NCBI GenBank assembly: GCA_030248065.1
Contig: JASAMV010008662.1
Span: 1 to 64,000, forward strand
Origin: Rhynchonema sp. JSB1_4
Taxonomy: Eukaryota > Nematoda > Chromadorea > Monhysterida > Xyalidae
Direction: 5' to 3'
DNA: 64,000 nt
Part shown: positions 43,920 to 55,860 of the stretch, in pieces
Layout of the letters: each line of letters begins with the position of its first letter
Position numbering within the stretch: position 1 is the first letter of the stretch
Program-made: the position numbers and the translations under genes
Notes under the pieces: model-generated
Database searches by the model: none
What the model saw: the letters and a program-made list of their open reading frames with translations, nothing else
Told to the model about the DNA's origin: nothing

Positions 43920-44445
43920 CCGTAAAAACCTAAACACAACCCCCCGGAATAGAGCCCCCCGCCCCCCAAAATGGGGTCAATGAATTAATAGAGCCCCCTT
44001 CTATACTTGCGGGCCGGAGGTTTTTTTTCCGGAAAAAAACCGAAAAAAAACCGTTTTTTTTCCGAGGCCCGGAAAAATACGTTTTTATTTTTCCGGAAAT
44101 TTTTCAAAGTGGCAACTTTTGGAAAAAAAACCGTTTTTTTCCAAAAATTTCCGAAATATTTTCAAAGGTTGCGAAAGGATGTTGTCAAAACCAATGTAAA
44201 TCGGTGCTAAACAGTTCAAAATGAGCACTTTTTAATCTCCAGGTGCATTTTTAGCCCGTTTCAGGCCATTTCCAGACAAAATTTTATCCAAAATAGGTGT
44301 TTTTGGACCATGGGTATCCTTAAGTACTGGAAAAATATTTGGAAAAAAAACGGTTTTTTTTCCGGAAAAAAACGGTTTTTTTTCCAAAAATATATTTTGC
44401 GGAAAAATACGCAAGTATACCCCCTTCTGTTTAGGTTTTTTACGG
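43920..44445. mobile_element. TA-type miniature element (CCGTAAAAACC) with an insertion
   Basis: CCGTAAAAACCTAAACA at left and TGTTTAGGTTTTTTACGG at right, each next to TA (43918-43919 and 44446-44447). Without the inserted 44002-44419 element and its duplication it is about 100 bp. A right end of another copy is at about 47020-47059. TA flanks suggest Tc1/mariner mobilisation. Confidence 0.75.
44002..44419. mobile_element. TATACTTGCG element (copy 1), 8-bp duplication
   Basis: Tips TATACTTGCG and CGCAAGTATA with perfect duplications CCCCCTTC (43994-44001 and 44420-44427). Inside are runs of GGAAAAAAACCG words. It is nearly identical to 53597-54021, so probably young. No gene inside. Confidence 0.9.
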
Positions 44446-44477
44446 TATCCGAGTCCGATTCCGTTGCAGGCGCTTTA

Positions 44478-44909
44478 CCGTATTGTCGGAAATAGAACCC
44501 GGGGGGTCTATTTTAAACTGGGGTCATTTTGGGGGGGGGGTTCACTTTATGGGGGGGGGGTCAATTATTGGGGGGGTTATATTTTTCATTTGGCCCCCCG
44601 ACGAAAAAAATCATTGTTAATAATGCCCATAAAAATGGGTTGTTTTCAGTATTTTCTACCTTTAACAGCGTTAATTATGCTTAAAAAGCCGTATTCTGCT
44701 GAAAACTCAAGCTTAAACAACGTTTGACACAACAACACAGCCCTACCAAACCACTAATCTGTGGTACGGTGAAGGTTGGGGATGGGGTTCTATTAATGGG
44801 GGGGGGTCAATTAATGGGGGGGTTCTATTTTTGATTTCGAGCCATTTAGGGGGGGTTCAATTAATGGGGGGGGTCAATTAATGGGGGGGTTCTATTTCCG
44901 ACAATACGG
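44478..44909. mobile_element. TA-type element (CCGTATTGTCGG)
   Basis: CCGTATTGTCGGAAATAGAA at left is mirrored at right, with TA on both sides (44476-44477 and 44910-44911). Subterminal G-runs (GGGGGGTCAATTAATGGGG-type words) are repeated. About 430 bp, no gene. Confidence 0.8.
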
Positions 44910-45036
44910 TACCTAGTTTTCATTTAATTTTGAATCTGTTGGTTTGTCGAATGCGGTTCCACGGTCCAGCGGCAAAATGTGGTTTTCTTTGAGAAAACCG
45001 CAATCGCAAAGTTATTTTTTCAGGTACACGACGCAG

Positions 45037-45471
45037 ATGAACAAAATGTCGTTCGAAAACCGCCGCATTCTGCGTTCTTCGTCAAGTTTGTCCTCATTGG
45101 CGGTGGCGGCGGACGAAAGTTTATCCCGATCCAACCATCATGAACATAATAAAAACAAAACACTGGCCAAAAAGAAGGATCGGACTCATAAACATCAAAA
45201 AATAACTGTCAGAAATTCTTCGAGATCTGATTATTCGTCGAGCTGTTGGGAAACAGAAGACGACGATGACGCCTGTTTGATAAGTTTTAAGACCAGGACG
45301 GCAGGTGGGGCGGATTGGTCGCACACCCACACCCGGCAGGCAAGCCTAACGACAACGGTCGAGAGTTCTGAAGCAGAACAGCAGAAACTGCGGGTGTGTT
45401 GTTCAATTCAATGTTGTTCGTTTTTTTTAGCTTTTGTTGCAATTGCAGCGTATTGTTGCATATGCATGTAG
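45037..45471 (+). CDS. Isolated candidate exon, unrecognised Ser/acidic protein
   Basis: A strong acceptor (GTTATTTTTTCAG, ending 45023) precedes an in-frame ATG at 45037. The frame runs 144 codons to 45471, or to a donor at 45304/45305 (GGCAG then GTGGGG). It begins MNKMSFENRRILRSSSSLSS, then has a His/Lys-rich stretch and a Ser then acidic block (SRSDYSSSCWETEDDDD). If not spliced, the end is hydrophobic and Cys-rich (CCSFFLAFVAIAAYCC). No family recognised. It stands alone between two mobile elements (ending 44909, starting 45479). It could be a 5' exon of the gene ending at 59727, but nothing links them. Confidence 0.4.
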   Translation: MNKMSFENRRILRSSSSLSSLAVAADESLSRSNHHEHNKNKTLAKKKDRTHKHQKITVRNSSRSDYSSSCWETEDDDDACLISFKTRTAGGADWSHTHTRQASLTTTVESSEAEQQKLRVCCSIQCCSFFLAFVAIAAYCCICM

Positions 45472-45478
45472 CTGTAGC

Positions 45479-46274
45479 AGTGTAGTTCCTGGTCCGGCGC
45501 GGCGGTTAGTGTACCTACCCCTTTTTTCCGTGCGGCGGTTAGTGTGCCTCCCTGGGGGGGAAGGGGGGGAAGACCCAAATTCAGGAAAAAGTCACTTTTG
45601 GAGGTAGAAAATTTGACCGATTTTTGGCCCTTTTTGGAAAACATTCTCCATAAAAAGGGTATTTTGGCGACTTTTGACAACATCGACCAAAAAATTACCC
45701 ATTTTTGGCCTAAAAATGCCCATTTTAGGCCTAAAATTGCCTATTTTAGGCAAAAATTGAGGCGGTTAGTGTACCGGGCGCGGCGGTTAGGGTCATGTAG
45801 TGACAGCAGTGCTGATGTGGCTGGGGGGAGAGGGGCGGGGTTCCCCCCAATGGTACCAGTGTGGTTCGGTTCCTGGGGGGAGCGGGGTCCACCGGTCCAC
45901 CCTCTGGTACGTCTGTTCCCTCTCCATGGTACGCCTGCCAGTGCTGTGGCAGGTACACTCGTACACTAACCGCCGCGCCAGGTACACTAACCGCCTCAAT
46001 TTTTGCCCAAAATAGGCAATTTTAGGCCTAAAATGGGCATTTTTAGGCCGAAAATGGGCGATTTTTTGGTCGATGTTGTCAAAAGTCGCCAAAATACCGT
46101 TTTTATGGAGAATTTTTGCAAAAAGGGCCAAAAATCGGTCAAATTTTCTACCTCAAAAAGTGACTTTTTCCTGAATTTGGGTCTTCCCCCCTTCCCCCCA
46201 GGTAGGTACACTAACCGCCGCACGGAAAAAAGGGGTAGGTGCACTACCCGCCGCGCCGGACCAGGAACTACACT
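45479..46274. mobile_element. Foldback, AGTGTAGTTCCTGGTCCGG family
   Basis: The left tip AGTGTAGTTCCTGGTCCGG is mirrored at right. Flanks GCTGTAGC and GCTGTGGC match at 7 of 8 positions, compatible with an 8-bp duplication. Both arms contain GCGGCGGTTAGTG and runs of TTTTAGGCCTAAAA. Long open frames over the arms are mirror artefacts. Confidence 0.75.
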
Positions 46275-46365
46275 GCTGTGGCTACTTTGGGGGGGCGGGT
46301 GGGCGCGGGCGGTGGGGTACATGGGTGGAAAAAATCAGGGAGGGTAGGGGGTAGTGTACCTGGCA

Positions 46366-47059
46366 GTGTAGTTCCTGGTCCGGAGGGGGAACAGGCGGAA
46401 CCCCCCTTTTTTTCGGAGGGGGAACAGACGTATCCATCTGGGGGGGGGGAAGGACCCGGAAGGGGGGGAGGACCCAAATTTGGAGAAAAGTCATTTTTTC
46501 AGGTCGAAAATTTGGCTCATTTTTTGCCCCCTTTAGGAAAAAAATCTCAATAAAAAGGGTATTTTGGCGATTTTTGACGACATTGCCCTAAAAATCACTT
46601 ATTTTATGCCTAAAAATGTCTATTTTAGGCCAAAATTTGCTTATTTTGTGCCGAAACCCCTTAAAAGTGCAAAAAATCGCGCGCTACGCGCGATATATGC
46701 ACTTTATAGCATATAAAAATAGGCACTCAAAAACTTGTATTGTACCCTACCCGCCCCGACAAATCTCCCCCTCCCCCCAAACCGGATTCCCCCCAAGAGT
46801 CAAGGTACACTACCCCCCTACCCGCCCCGGATTTTCCACTTATGGTACCCTACCCGCCCCGCCAAAGTAGTCACAGCCACAACACAGAGTGACAGTGGTG
46901 TAGCTACCTTGGCGGGGCGGCAACCTACTGTACCACTACCACCAAAAATGTGGGGCGGCAACCTACCTACTGTACCGGCCGAGCTAGGGGGGGGAACAGA
47001 ACAACGATGGAGCGTCAACCGGGGCTCTATTCTGGGGGGCTGTATTTAGGTTTTTACGG
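46366..47059. repeat. Mosaic of element fragments
   Basis: It starts with another CAGTGTAGTTCCTGGTCCGG tip, continues with TACCCTACCCGCC words matching 46282-46340 in inverted form, has CGCGCGATAT palindromic words and GGTACAGTAGGT-type words in reverse. It ends with the right end of a CCGTAAAAACC element (TTTAGGTTTTTACGG then TA). Confidence 0.55.
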
Positions 47060-47653
47060 TATGTTACAAAATTGTTTTAAAAAGGCCCAATACAGCTGAA
47101 AGCGACCCTGTTCACGTCCACGTTTAGCAGACGTCCACGTCCATGGGCGGGAGTTAAAATACAATATGTTTCGCCATGGTAAAATTGCTATGGCCAAATA
47201 CAGGGCGGTTGGGTAAGTTTTTTCGACAAAAAGGGGGTTGGATAACGGCTGGGTAGAGGTCCGAAAAATGGCGTTTTTTGCACGCATTGTACTGCAAAGT
47301 AGGCTGAATACTTTTTGGCTGCAATAGCTAGTATATGAAGTGTGATTATATCGTTGCACCATTCCCCAAGCCAGTGCTGGTGTTTATACCGTGTCTATCT
47401 GGTGTTTATACCGTGTGCTGGCTGGAAATTTATCCTCTGGGAGTTTTTGGTTTTCAGTTTTTTTTTCATAAAATATAATGAACCGGGTTTTCGCATCTGT
47501 AATTCCCGTATATCTAGATTTCGAAAAAAGCCTGATATCGAACGTCTTGATATTCTTGAAACACTGTGCCAAAAAATGGGGAATGATGGTGTTGTGGATT
47601 GTCCCGTCAAAAATACTCACACTCACACATGCCTCATGTTTTAGCGCGCTTAA
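47060..47653. other. Unassigned spacer
   Basis: No gene or clear repeat family recognised. It ends in TTAA (47650-47653), the target duplication of the next element. Confidence 0.4.
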
Positions 47654-48193
47654 AGGGTGTGTCTAACGTCTCCTAACCCCAAGTTTTTTTGGGTGGAATT
47701 GAAAGATGCCCCCGAAAGGCCGCCGTGTGCAGAAAACCGCGTCTTCTAACTCGCTAAATCGCGAAATCTTGAGGGTTACTTTTCGAATAAAATCAATTTC
47801 CGGACACAAAATTCAGACTGAGCAGACGGAAAAGAGCTACGAAGCGAAACACACACAAACCAGCTTCTATGTGTTAAATGAAACATTCAGTGTGTCCACG
47901 GTAAAGCCAGCAGCCAGAGCGGTGTGTGTTGAACGTTTACGTGCATTGTATAGGCGGCTGAGCCGCGCTTAAACATGCAATGTTTCAGCAGAAAAACGCC
48001 AAACGTGAGTAGCGCCCACTCAAAAGCGCCTGGAGTTTTGTGTCCGGAAATTGATTTAATTCGAAAAGTAACCCTCAAGATTTCGCGATTTAGCGAGCTA
48101 CAAGACGCGGTTTTTTGCACACGGCGGGCTGTCGAGGTCCTCTTTCGATTGCACCTCATAAAACATGGGGTTAAGAGACGTTAGACACACCCT
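47654..48193. mobile_element. TTAA-type foldback (G)
   Basis: AGGGTGTGTCTAACGTCTC at left, mirrored at right, with TTAA at 47650-47653 and 48194-48197. Both arms encode the same short frame when read outward (QKTAS, SLNREILRVTFRIKSISG), which follows from the mirror symmetry. The apex has GAAACATT (47880) and AATGTTTC (47979). Confidence 0.85.
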
Positions 48194-48669
48194 TTAAAGG
48201 GCTCGGAACATAACCGTATGAAGGGCAGCAGAGCATAGTGTTACACATCGCTGGAAAGCATTGTGACAGCATATGTCATGCACAAATGTTAAGCTCCTTA
48301 GAGATCCGCTTTCTCTTGGTGGAGCGACTTTTCGTTCCAGAAAAATGTGAATTTTTTTCACAACTTGGAATGACAGGTGCAGAAACCCCAAATGAGTTGA
48401 AGGTCAAGTAACATGTGGATAGGATTACAACAGCTTCTGGATAACTTATCATCACAATTTCAGTCGCTCAATGCATTGCTTCGCTTGGTGAGGGTGTGAA
48501 ACGTTACAAAAATCGGCCACATTTTTCGAGAACACAAGTTTGTCTCTAAAATTTGAGGCCAGAATTTGTGTTGCAGGAATGAAAATGCAACAGAAAAATA
48601 GAGCATTGTCGAAAGTACCAGAAAATAGGGTTTTAAAATTTGGAAACACTTAGGTGGCAGCGTGACAGG

Positions 48670-49461
48670 CAGGGTTGGGTTTAAAAAAAAGTAAAAATTT
48701 TTTTATAAAAAAAAAATTTTTTTTTAAAAAAAAGTTCGCCACTTTTTCGGTTTTTAAAAATTAGAAAAGTAAGTTCACTTTTTTTATTATTTCACAACTT
48801 TTTTTTATTATTTTCCCCTTTTTTTACTGTGAAATGCATGTTTTTATGCATGTTTTTGCTTGTTGTTTCTCAAAAAATCGCCTGCGGCGCTTGTATTTCT
48901 CATCGGTTCAATGCCATTACAACGTTAGACAGTCCGTGGCTCTACAAACTTCGCGTCATTATGTGCGCATTCAGTTCTTCCAGCAAGTCAAACCTGCTTG
49001 AAGTCTTAAATTATCCTTCCAAAACTGCGGGTTATGCTGCTGTTTTCATGTAACTTTGCTTAAAAATGCGCCAATCATTTACCTTTCCCGTGACACGCCT
49101 TCACTTTTTATACTGCATTCTTACATATGTAGGACCACAAAAAAAAAAGGGGAAAAAGAAAAAAAAAAGTACATATGGTGGACAGACTATCCCCAGCGCA
49201 AATTGTCACGTTATCTGGCTCATCGTAAAAAATCTCACCTCGCTACTGCCCGTTTGTGAACACAACTGGTCGGTGTCAACTATTCCTATATTCTCCAGTA
49301 CAATCAAATATACTTCCAAAAAATTTCGGCAATTTTTCACATTGAGAACCGAAATTTTTGTGGTCCGGAATAAAAAAAGTAAATCTTAAAAAAAAATTTT
49401 TAAAAATTCAAAAAAGTTAAAAAAAAGTTCGATAATAAAAAATTTTTTTAATCCAACCCTG
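48670..49461. mobile_element. hAT-like miniature element, CAGGGTTGGATT subfamily (copy 2)
   Basis: CAGGGTTGGGTTTAAAA at left and TTAATCCAACCCTG at right, with perfect duplications GTGACAGG (48662-48669 and 49462-49469). Inserted in D copy 1. Confidence 0.9.
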
Positions 49462-50551
49462 GTGACAGGCCGAAAATGACCCAAAAATTGTCCCTAAAGT
49501 GCGTAGTTGCATTCATTAACGGAAATGTGATGTAAATAGGCCACGTATTGCATCGCATTGGAAACGAGAAAGTCAGATAAACGCACAGTGCAACGATCTA
49601 GATGAGTTTCAACATTTCAAACTCCATGGCCTGCTGCTACAGCCATGCCAACCTGAATACGATATTCGGCTATAAGTCGTCACTGTTAAGGACTATCGCA
49701 TACTTGATAGCATCAAACGATGTAGCTTCAAAATAGCTATCGAACGATATACAGTATGACATGCACATGCTCCTGTTCATTCCAGAATCGTCAAAAAAGC
49801 AGTTTTTTAGCTTCTGCCCTGAAGCGTAAAAATTTATTGGGGATTGTCATATATCGTTCGAAAGCCACCCCCGAGATACATCATTTGGTGTTGTCACTTT
49901 TGCAATAGCTGTTAACAATAAGCATTTATAGCTGAATATCATAATCAGGTTATTATGGCTGCCCCGAGAGATCTGAAGATCTTGGGGTCTTCGGACCTTG
50001 ATAGGTTGTTAAATCAGACATTTCTCTCAATTTGTTGTTTCAAATGAATTACAATCTGTGGCCTTTATGTGTCACAACTTTGGCTGTGAATATAACCACC
50101 TAGTTTAGCGGCGATTGGATAGATTTTCAGGCCTGTCACGGAGCTAGCCATGAGTTTAAAAATTTAAAAACCTTATTTTCTGGTACTTTCGACCATGCTC
50201 TATTTCCCCATTGCATTCTTATTTCTGCACCACAAAGCGCTACCACAAAATTTAGGGACAAACTTGTGTTCTCGAGAAATAAAGCCGATTTTTGGAACGT
50301 TTCACACCCTCACCGTGTGAAGCAATGGTTTGAGCGACTGTAATTGTGATGATAAGTTATTCAGAAGCTGTTGTAATACTATCCACGTGTTACTTGACTT
50401 TCAACTTATTCGGAGTTTCTGCACCGGTCGTTCCAATTTGTGCAAAAATTCAGTTCTTTTCTGGAGCGAAATGTCCCTCTACCAACAGATAGCGAATCTC
50501 TAAGGAGCTTAAAATTTGTTCGTGACATAGGCTGTCGGAATGCTTTCCAAC

Positions 50552-51309
50552 CAGAGGTCGCAATCGGGCCGGGTTTGGCCGGCCCGGCCCGGCCTGAGCC
50601 CCCAAATCTCCGGCCCGGCCCGACCCGAACCCCCAAATCTCCGGCCCGGCCCGGCCCGAACCTCCAAATCTCCGGCCCGGCCCGATTTTTTGGCTCACAT
50701 TTTAACCCAATTTTTGTCATAATTTTTGTGCTTTTTGAATCTTGAAAATAAATTGTTTTCAATGGTGTGGCTGGGGGGGGTGGCCCCCCTCAGGTACAGT
50801 AGGTATGTAGGTAGATTGATGCGCCATCCTGGGTACAGACAGTAGGTAGGTAGCCGCCCCCGGCTGGTACAGTAGGTTGCTATTTTTGGCTTAAAATGGT
50901 ATAAAATCGATATTTTTCACTCCAAATAGGCGAAAAATCGCGCGCTGCGCGCGAAATTGGCGTTTTAGAGCACATTTTCATCAAAATTTAGGCATAAAAA
51001 ATTTTGTTCCCCCTGGCTCGGCCGGTACAGCAGGTAGGTTGATTGTAGGCCTTTCTGGTGGTACAGTAGGTTGATTGCACGCCTGGGTAGCCACACGACT
51101 GATTGTTTTCCATGAAAACGTCGTCAGATAGACAATACTGATCACTTACTTGCCGAATCCGTCAGAAATTTTAGTATTTTCTGACAAAAAAATCCCTAAT
51201 TTTTCAGTAAATCAATCTCCACAATCCCTAATCAAAATCCCTAATCTCCGGCCCGGCCCGCCCCGGCCCGAGCCAAAAGCCCAAAATCGCGGCCCGATTG
51301 CGACCTCTG
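50552..51309. mobile_element. hAT-like miniature element, GGCCCGG family (copy 2)
   Basis: CAGAGGTCGCAATCGGGCC at left and CGGCCCGATTGCGACCTCTG at right, with perfect duplications TTTCCAAC (50544-50551 and 51310-51317). Inserted near the right tip of D copy 1. It has the same interior as 8240-8907, including CGCGCGCTGCGCGCG. Confidence 0.92.
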
Positions 51310-51371
51310 TTTCCAACGGTATATAACAATATGTCCTGCTACCCTTCCTTCGGCTATGTCCCGAGCCCTAA

Positions 51372-53002
51372 AGGGCTCGGGACACAACCGAAGGAAGGGC
51401 AGCAGAGCTCAGTGTTACACATCATTGGAAAGCATTGTCGCAGCATATGTCACGCACAAATGTTAAGCTCCTTAGAGATTCGATATCTCTTGGTAGAGCG
51501 ACTTTTCGTTCCAGAAAAAAGTGAATTTTTTCACAACTTGAAACGACCGGTGCAGAAACCCCAAATGAGTTGAGAGTGAAGTAACACGTGGATAGGATTA
51601 CAACAGCCTCTGGATAACTTATCATGAGAACTTCAGTCGCTCAAAGCATTGCTTTACTCGGTGAGGGTGCGAAATGTTCCAAAAATCGGCCGCATTTTTC
51701 GAATACTAAAGTTTGTCCCTAAATTTTGAGACCGCGCTTTGTGTTGCAGAAATGAAAATGCAATAGAACAATAGAGCATTTTCGAAAGTACCAGAAAATG
51801 AGGTTTTTAAATTTTTAAACTCATGGCTAGCTCAATTGCCCCTAAACTGCATAGTTTCATTCATTGACGGAAATGTTATGTAAGTAGGCCACGTATTGCA
51901 TTGCATTGGAAATGAGAAAGTCAGATAAACGCACTGTCCAACAGTCTAGACGAGATTCAAGACGTTAAACCACATAGACTGGCTGCTGCGGCCATGCCAA
52001 CCTGAATAAGATATTTGGCTCTAAGTCGTTACTGTTAAGGACTATTGCACATTTGATAGCATCAAACGATGTAGCTTCAGCGTAGCTATCGAATGATATA
52101 TAACATGCCCATACTATCTTTTACTATGGACAAGAAACGGTCAAAATTCCGAAATCGCACACGGTGACGTGACGGTTCATTCCAGAATCGTCAAAAAAGC
52201 AATTTTTTAACCTCTGCCCTTAAGCGTATGAATTTATTGGGGCTTGTTATATATCATTCGAAAGCTACTCCCGAGATACATTGTTTAGCGCTGTCACATT
52301 TACAATAGCTGTTAACAATAAGCATTTATAGCTGAATATCATATTCAGGTTAGTATGGCTGCCCCGAGAGATCTGTAGACCTTGGGGTCTTCGGACCTTG
52401 ATAGGTTGTTGACCCAGACGTTTCTCTCATTTTTTTGTTTCGAATGCGATACAATCTGTGGTCTTTATGTGTCACAATTCTGGCGATGAATATTACCACC
52501 TAATTTAGCGGCAATTTAATGGATTTTTAGGCCTGTCACGGAGCTAGCCACTAGTTAAAAAATTTAAAAACCTTATTTTCTAGTACTTTCGACGATGCTC
52601 TATTTCCCCATTGCATTCTGGTTTCCGCAGCGCTGAGCGTGGCCTCAAAATTTAGGCACAAACTTGTGTTCTCGAAAAATAAGGCCGATTTTTGGAACGT
52701 TTCGCACCTTCACCGTGTGAAGCAATGCTTTGAGCGACTGAAGTTGTGATGGTAAGCTATTCAGAAGCTGTTGTAATCCTATCCACGTGTTACTTGACCT
52801 TCAACTCATTTGGGGTTTCTGCACCGGTCGTTCCAATTTGTGCAAAAATTCACTTTTTTCTGGAACGAAAAGTCACTCTACCAAGAGATAGCGAATCTCC
52901 AAGGAGCTTAAAATTCGTGTGTGACATAGGCTGTCGGAATGCTTTCCCACGGTATGTAACAATATGTCCTGCTACCCTTCCTTCGGTTATGTCCCGAGCC
53001 CT
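51372..53002. mobile_element. TTAA-type foldback (D, copy 2)
   Basis: Starts AGGGCTCGGGACACAACCG and ends CGGTTATGTCCCGAGCCCT, then TTAA (53003-53006). The junction with copy 1 reads CCGAGCCCTAAAGGGCTCGG, with AA (51370-51371) in place of a full TTAA. It is 1631 bp, uninterrupted, and aligns end to end with copy 1. Confidence 0.88.
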
Positions 53003-53006
53003 TTAA

Positions 53007-53596
53007 ATGAATTTCACCAGAAGCTCGCAGTCTGTTCAATTACAGTAAAGCTCATGCGTTCTTGCTACCGTAACGTCGTTCCCATTTCACTGCGTCGCTG
53101 ACGCATGTTCTTATCGACGCAGGCGGTTACCAAGGCACCGCGAAGCATAATAAACAGGCAATCAATCATGAAATAGATTGCTTTCGACTGCTGTCATCAT
53201 GTAATTGTGTTGGTTATCACTGTCGAACGTAACCCAGTTCAGCTCAGCTGCAACGTCTTTTTATCAACTGCTGGCAATGACAGTTTTCTGCCCTAGTCTT
53301 TCACAGTAGAATCTTGACGCTCCACAATGTCTATTGTGGTGAATAACTTTTCATATCCAAGGGCTAATTAAGCCCTGATCGCCATTAGCAACAGCAGTCT
53401 ATTTTTGGAATAAAGTTTCTGAATTCTGAGTTTTTGTGCGCACATCAAGACAACCACGAACACGTGGTACGCGTTGCGTGATGCTAGTCTTAACCCCTAC
53501 TGGCCGTTCAGTTTTTGGCTTGTACTTAGGTTTGGCTTGGACTGTGTAGTTGGCGGAGGGGCAAAATTAAATCAGCGAAATCTATACACCCCAAAC
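53007..53596. other. Unassigned spacer
   Basis: About 590 bp without a recognised gene or repeat family; ends in the CCCCAAAC target duplication. Confidence 0.4.
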
Positions 53597-54021
53597 TATA
53601 CTTGCGGGCCGGAAAAAAAAACCGTTTTTTTCCGGAAAAAAACCGAAAAAAACCGTTTTTTTCCGAGGCCCGGAAAAATACGTTTTTATTTTTCCGGAAA
53701 TTTTTCCAAGTGGCAACTTTTGGAAAAAAAACGGTTTATTTTCCAAAAATTTCCGAAATATTTTCAAAGGTTGCGAAAGAATGTTGTCAAAACCAATGTA
53801 AATCGGTGCTAAACAGTTCAAAATGAGCACTTTTTAATCTCCAAGTGCATTTTTAGCCTATTTCAGGCCATTTCCCGACAAAATTTTCTCCAAAATAGAC
53901 GTTTTTGGACCATGGGTATCCTTAAGTACTGGAAAAATATTTGGAAAAAAAACGGTTTTTTTTCCGAAAAAAAACGGTTTTTTTTCCAAAAATATATTTT
54001 GCGGAAAAATACGCAAGTATA
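53597..54021. mobile_element. TATACTTGCG element (copy 2), 8-bp duplication
   Basis: Tips TATACTTGCG and CGCAAGTATA with perfect duplications CCCCAAAC (53589-53596 and 54022-54029). Nearly identical to 44002-44419. Confidence 0.92.
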
Positions 54022-54939
54022 CCCCAAACACATGTCTACCATGTCCGGACATGAACCACAAAAATTAATCTTTGCTTTGTTCTAGAATTGGCACAGTTTG
54101 CTGCGGAGTAAGCAAGCCTCTCTTCCGCTGGGTGCAAAACACCGGTGGGAAAAGAGGAGTTCAACCCAGTACAACTCCGAACCCTTGGCTGTTTTTGGCT
54201 GACCGACCAACTTTGACCATTGTGACACACCGATGTTGCTGAAATACTGATGCGCAGCAGGCACTAGCGCGAAATCAAGCCCCTTTTATATGGACTCATT
54301 ATGTCGAGATACGAATTTCTACTTTGGTTCGCACGATGCCCTGCACGTAAAAGAACTCAGTCAGTTCATCGCGTTACACCTTGACGCTGTAGTTCCCAGC
54401 GCAGAAACGTCACGGAATCATGAAAACATGATAAAAAATGTTTCGCCGCTCAAAACGTCTCTCACTTCACTTTATAATCACGTGTTTGCGACCTTTTCAA
54501 TCCACGTGTTGAGTCATGCACTTTAGCTCTGTCTGATATATGGTGCGGCCTTGAGCAAGCGTTTGCCCTGCGTGTACATCCAAAATTCAATTTCTCGTGT
54601 GGATGTTTTTCTGCAATAAAATCAAATCTGACTTCTGTGTGCAGCCAATTGTACTTGTCTGCGATTGATACTGTACGTCTGCAATCGATGTGTGTTCACG
54701 CACTTTAATACAAGCGTGGTGCACTGTTTCGTTTTGTGTCCAAAATGTCATAATGCTTATGCTTTTCTTATTCATTTGTTTGGTGCCTTGGTGACTTTCG
54801 ACAAATAACTTCGTAGCCATGGACTCGACTCAAATAGAGAATGAAGAGGTGTGGTAGATGGTATCAGTGTAGTTCTTGGTCCGGCTGGGAAACCAGTATA
54901 TGTACATACAGTACCTCCCGACTTTTGGAGGGGAAGTTA
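54022..54939. other. Unassigned spacer
   Basis: No supported gene. Short open frames on both strands (54036-54230 minus, 54290-54526 plus) resemble nothing known to me. AATGTTTC occurs at 54438. A CAGTGTAGTTCTTGGTCCGG tip near 54867 marks a fragment of the 45.5-kb family. Confidence 0.35.
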
Positions 54940-55860
54940 ATGCCGGGGTTTTTGTGGAAAGGACAAATCACGGCATCGCTTAAAAATTTCAGAATATTAA
55001 GCACCAACATTTAGTTCATCAGTATGATATACAGCTTTGCAGGAAATAGTTTGCATCCTGAAGCAGAAGACATTTAGTTCCAAAAACCTGGTGTTTTTTG
55101 ATCACCGTTTTCTTCGTCGATAATTTTAAGCTTCTGTGATTTGATTAACCAACAAATGTGCGGATCGGACACAAAAAATCTCTAATTATTGTGTACATAA
55201 CCCGTGCTTTTGAGTTCACTGCATCAAACACAGCTAACACAATAATTCGGACAACATGCGCAAGTCGGTCATTATGGGCGCGCGCAACCCCAAAAAAGAC
55301 AAAACATTTTTGAGTGCTTGAATCTGCACGTTGGTTTTGAGCGCGCGCGCTGATAATGACCGACTTGCGTATGTTGTCCGAATTATTGTATTATAGCTAT
55401 GTTTGGTGCCGAGAACTCAAAAGCACAGGTTATGTACACAGTAATTAAGAGGATTTTTGTGTCCGATCAACACATTTGCTGGTTAATCACAGATGCTTAA
55501 AATTATCGGCGAAGAAAACGGTGACCAAAAACACCAGGTTTTTGGAACTAAATGTCTTCTCCTTCAGGATGCAAACTGTTTCCTGCAAAGCTGTATATCA
55601 TACTGATGAACTAAACGTTGGTGCTTGATGTTCTAAAATTCTAAAATGTTGTCGTGAATTGTGCTTTCCATGGGAAGCCGGCATATTTTTGCACTTTTTC
55701 ACTAACTGAACTGGCAAACTTCAACCTGGCCGTGAAACACCAGGAAGCAACGAACCGACTCTCCAAGTCAGAGTCGAGTAACACGATATCCCACCTTTCT
55801 TAATGTGCACTGCCCCCAAGATTAAACGAGGTCGATAGGTTGTTGACCAGCAGTTTTAAT
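54940..55860. mobile_element. TTAA-type foldback P, unoccupied copy
   Basis: A diverged copy of 20245-21934 without the inner element; the central loop reads GCGCTGATAATGACCGACTT uninterrupted. The left tip is missing; the right end is CAACCTATCGACCTC-type sequence in inverted form with GTTGACCAGCAG. Confidence 0.8.

Larger units (their letters stand above)
48198..51369. mobile_element. TTAA-type foldback (D, copy 1), interrupted twice
   Basis: Tips AGGGCTCGGAACATAACCG and CGGCTATGTCCCGAGCCCT. Arms are 400-500 bp. Two hAT-like elements are inserted (48670-49461 and 50552-51309); without them the length is about 1.6 kb, matching copy 2. The centre has no recognisable transposase. Confidence 0.85.

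Noticed and set aside
45544..46553. Several Pro/Gly-rich ORFs
   Set aside because: They read through mirrored GC-rich foldback arms and G-runs.
47706..48159. Similar ORFs on both strands sharing SLNREILRVTFRIKSISG
   Set aside because: They are the two arms of foldback G; no start, splice or family evidence.
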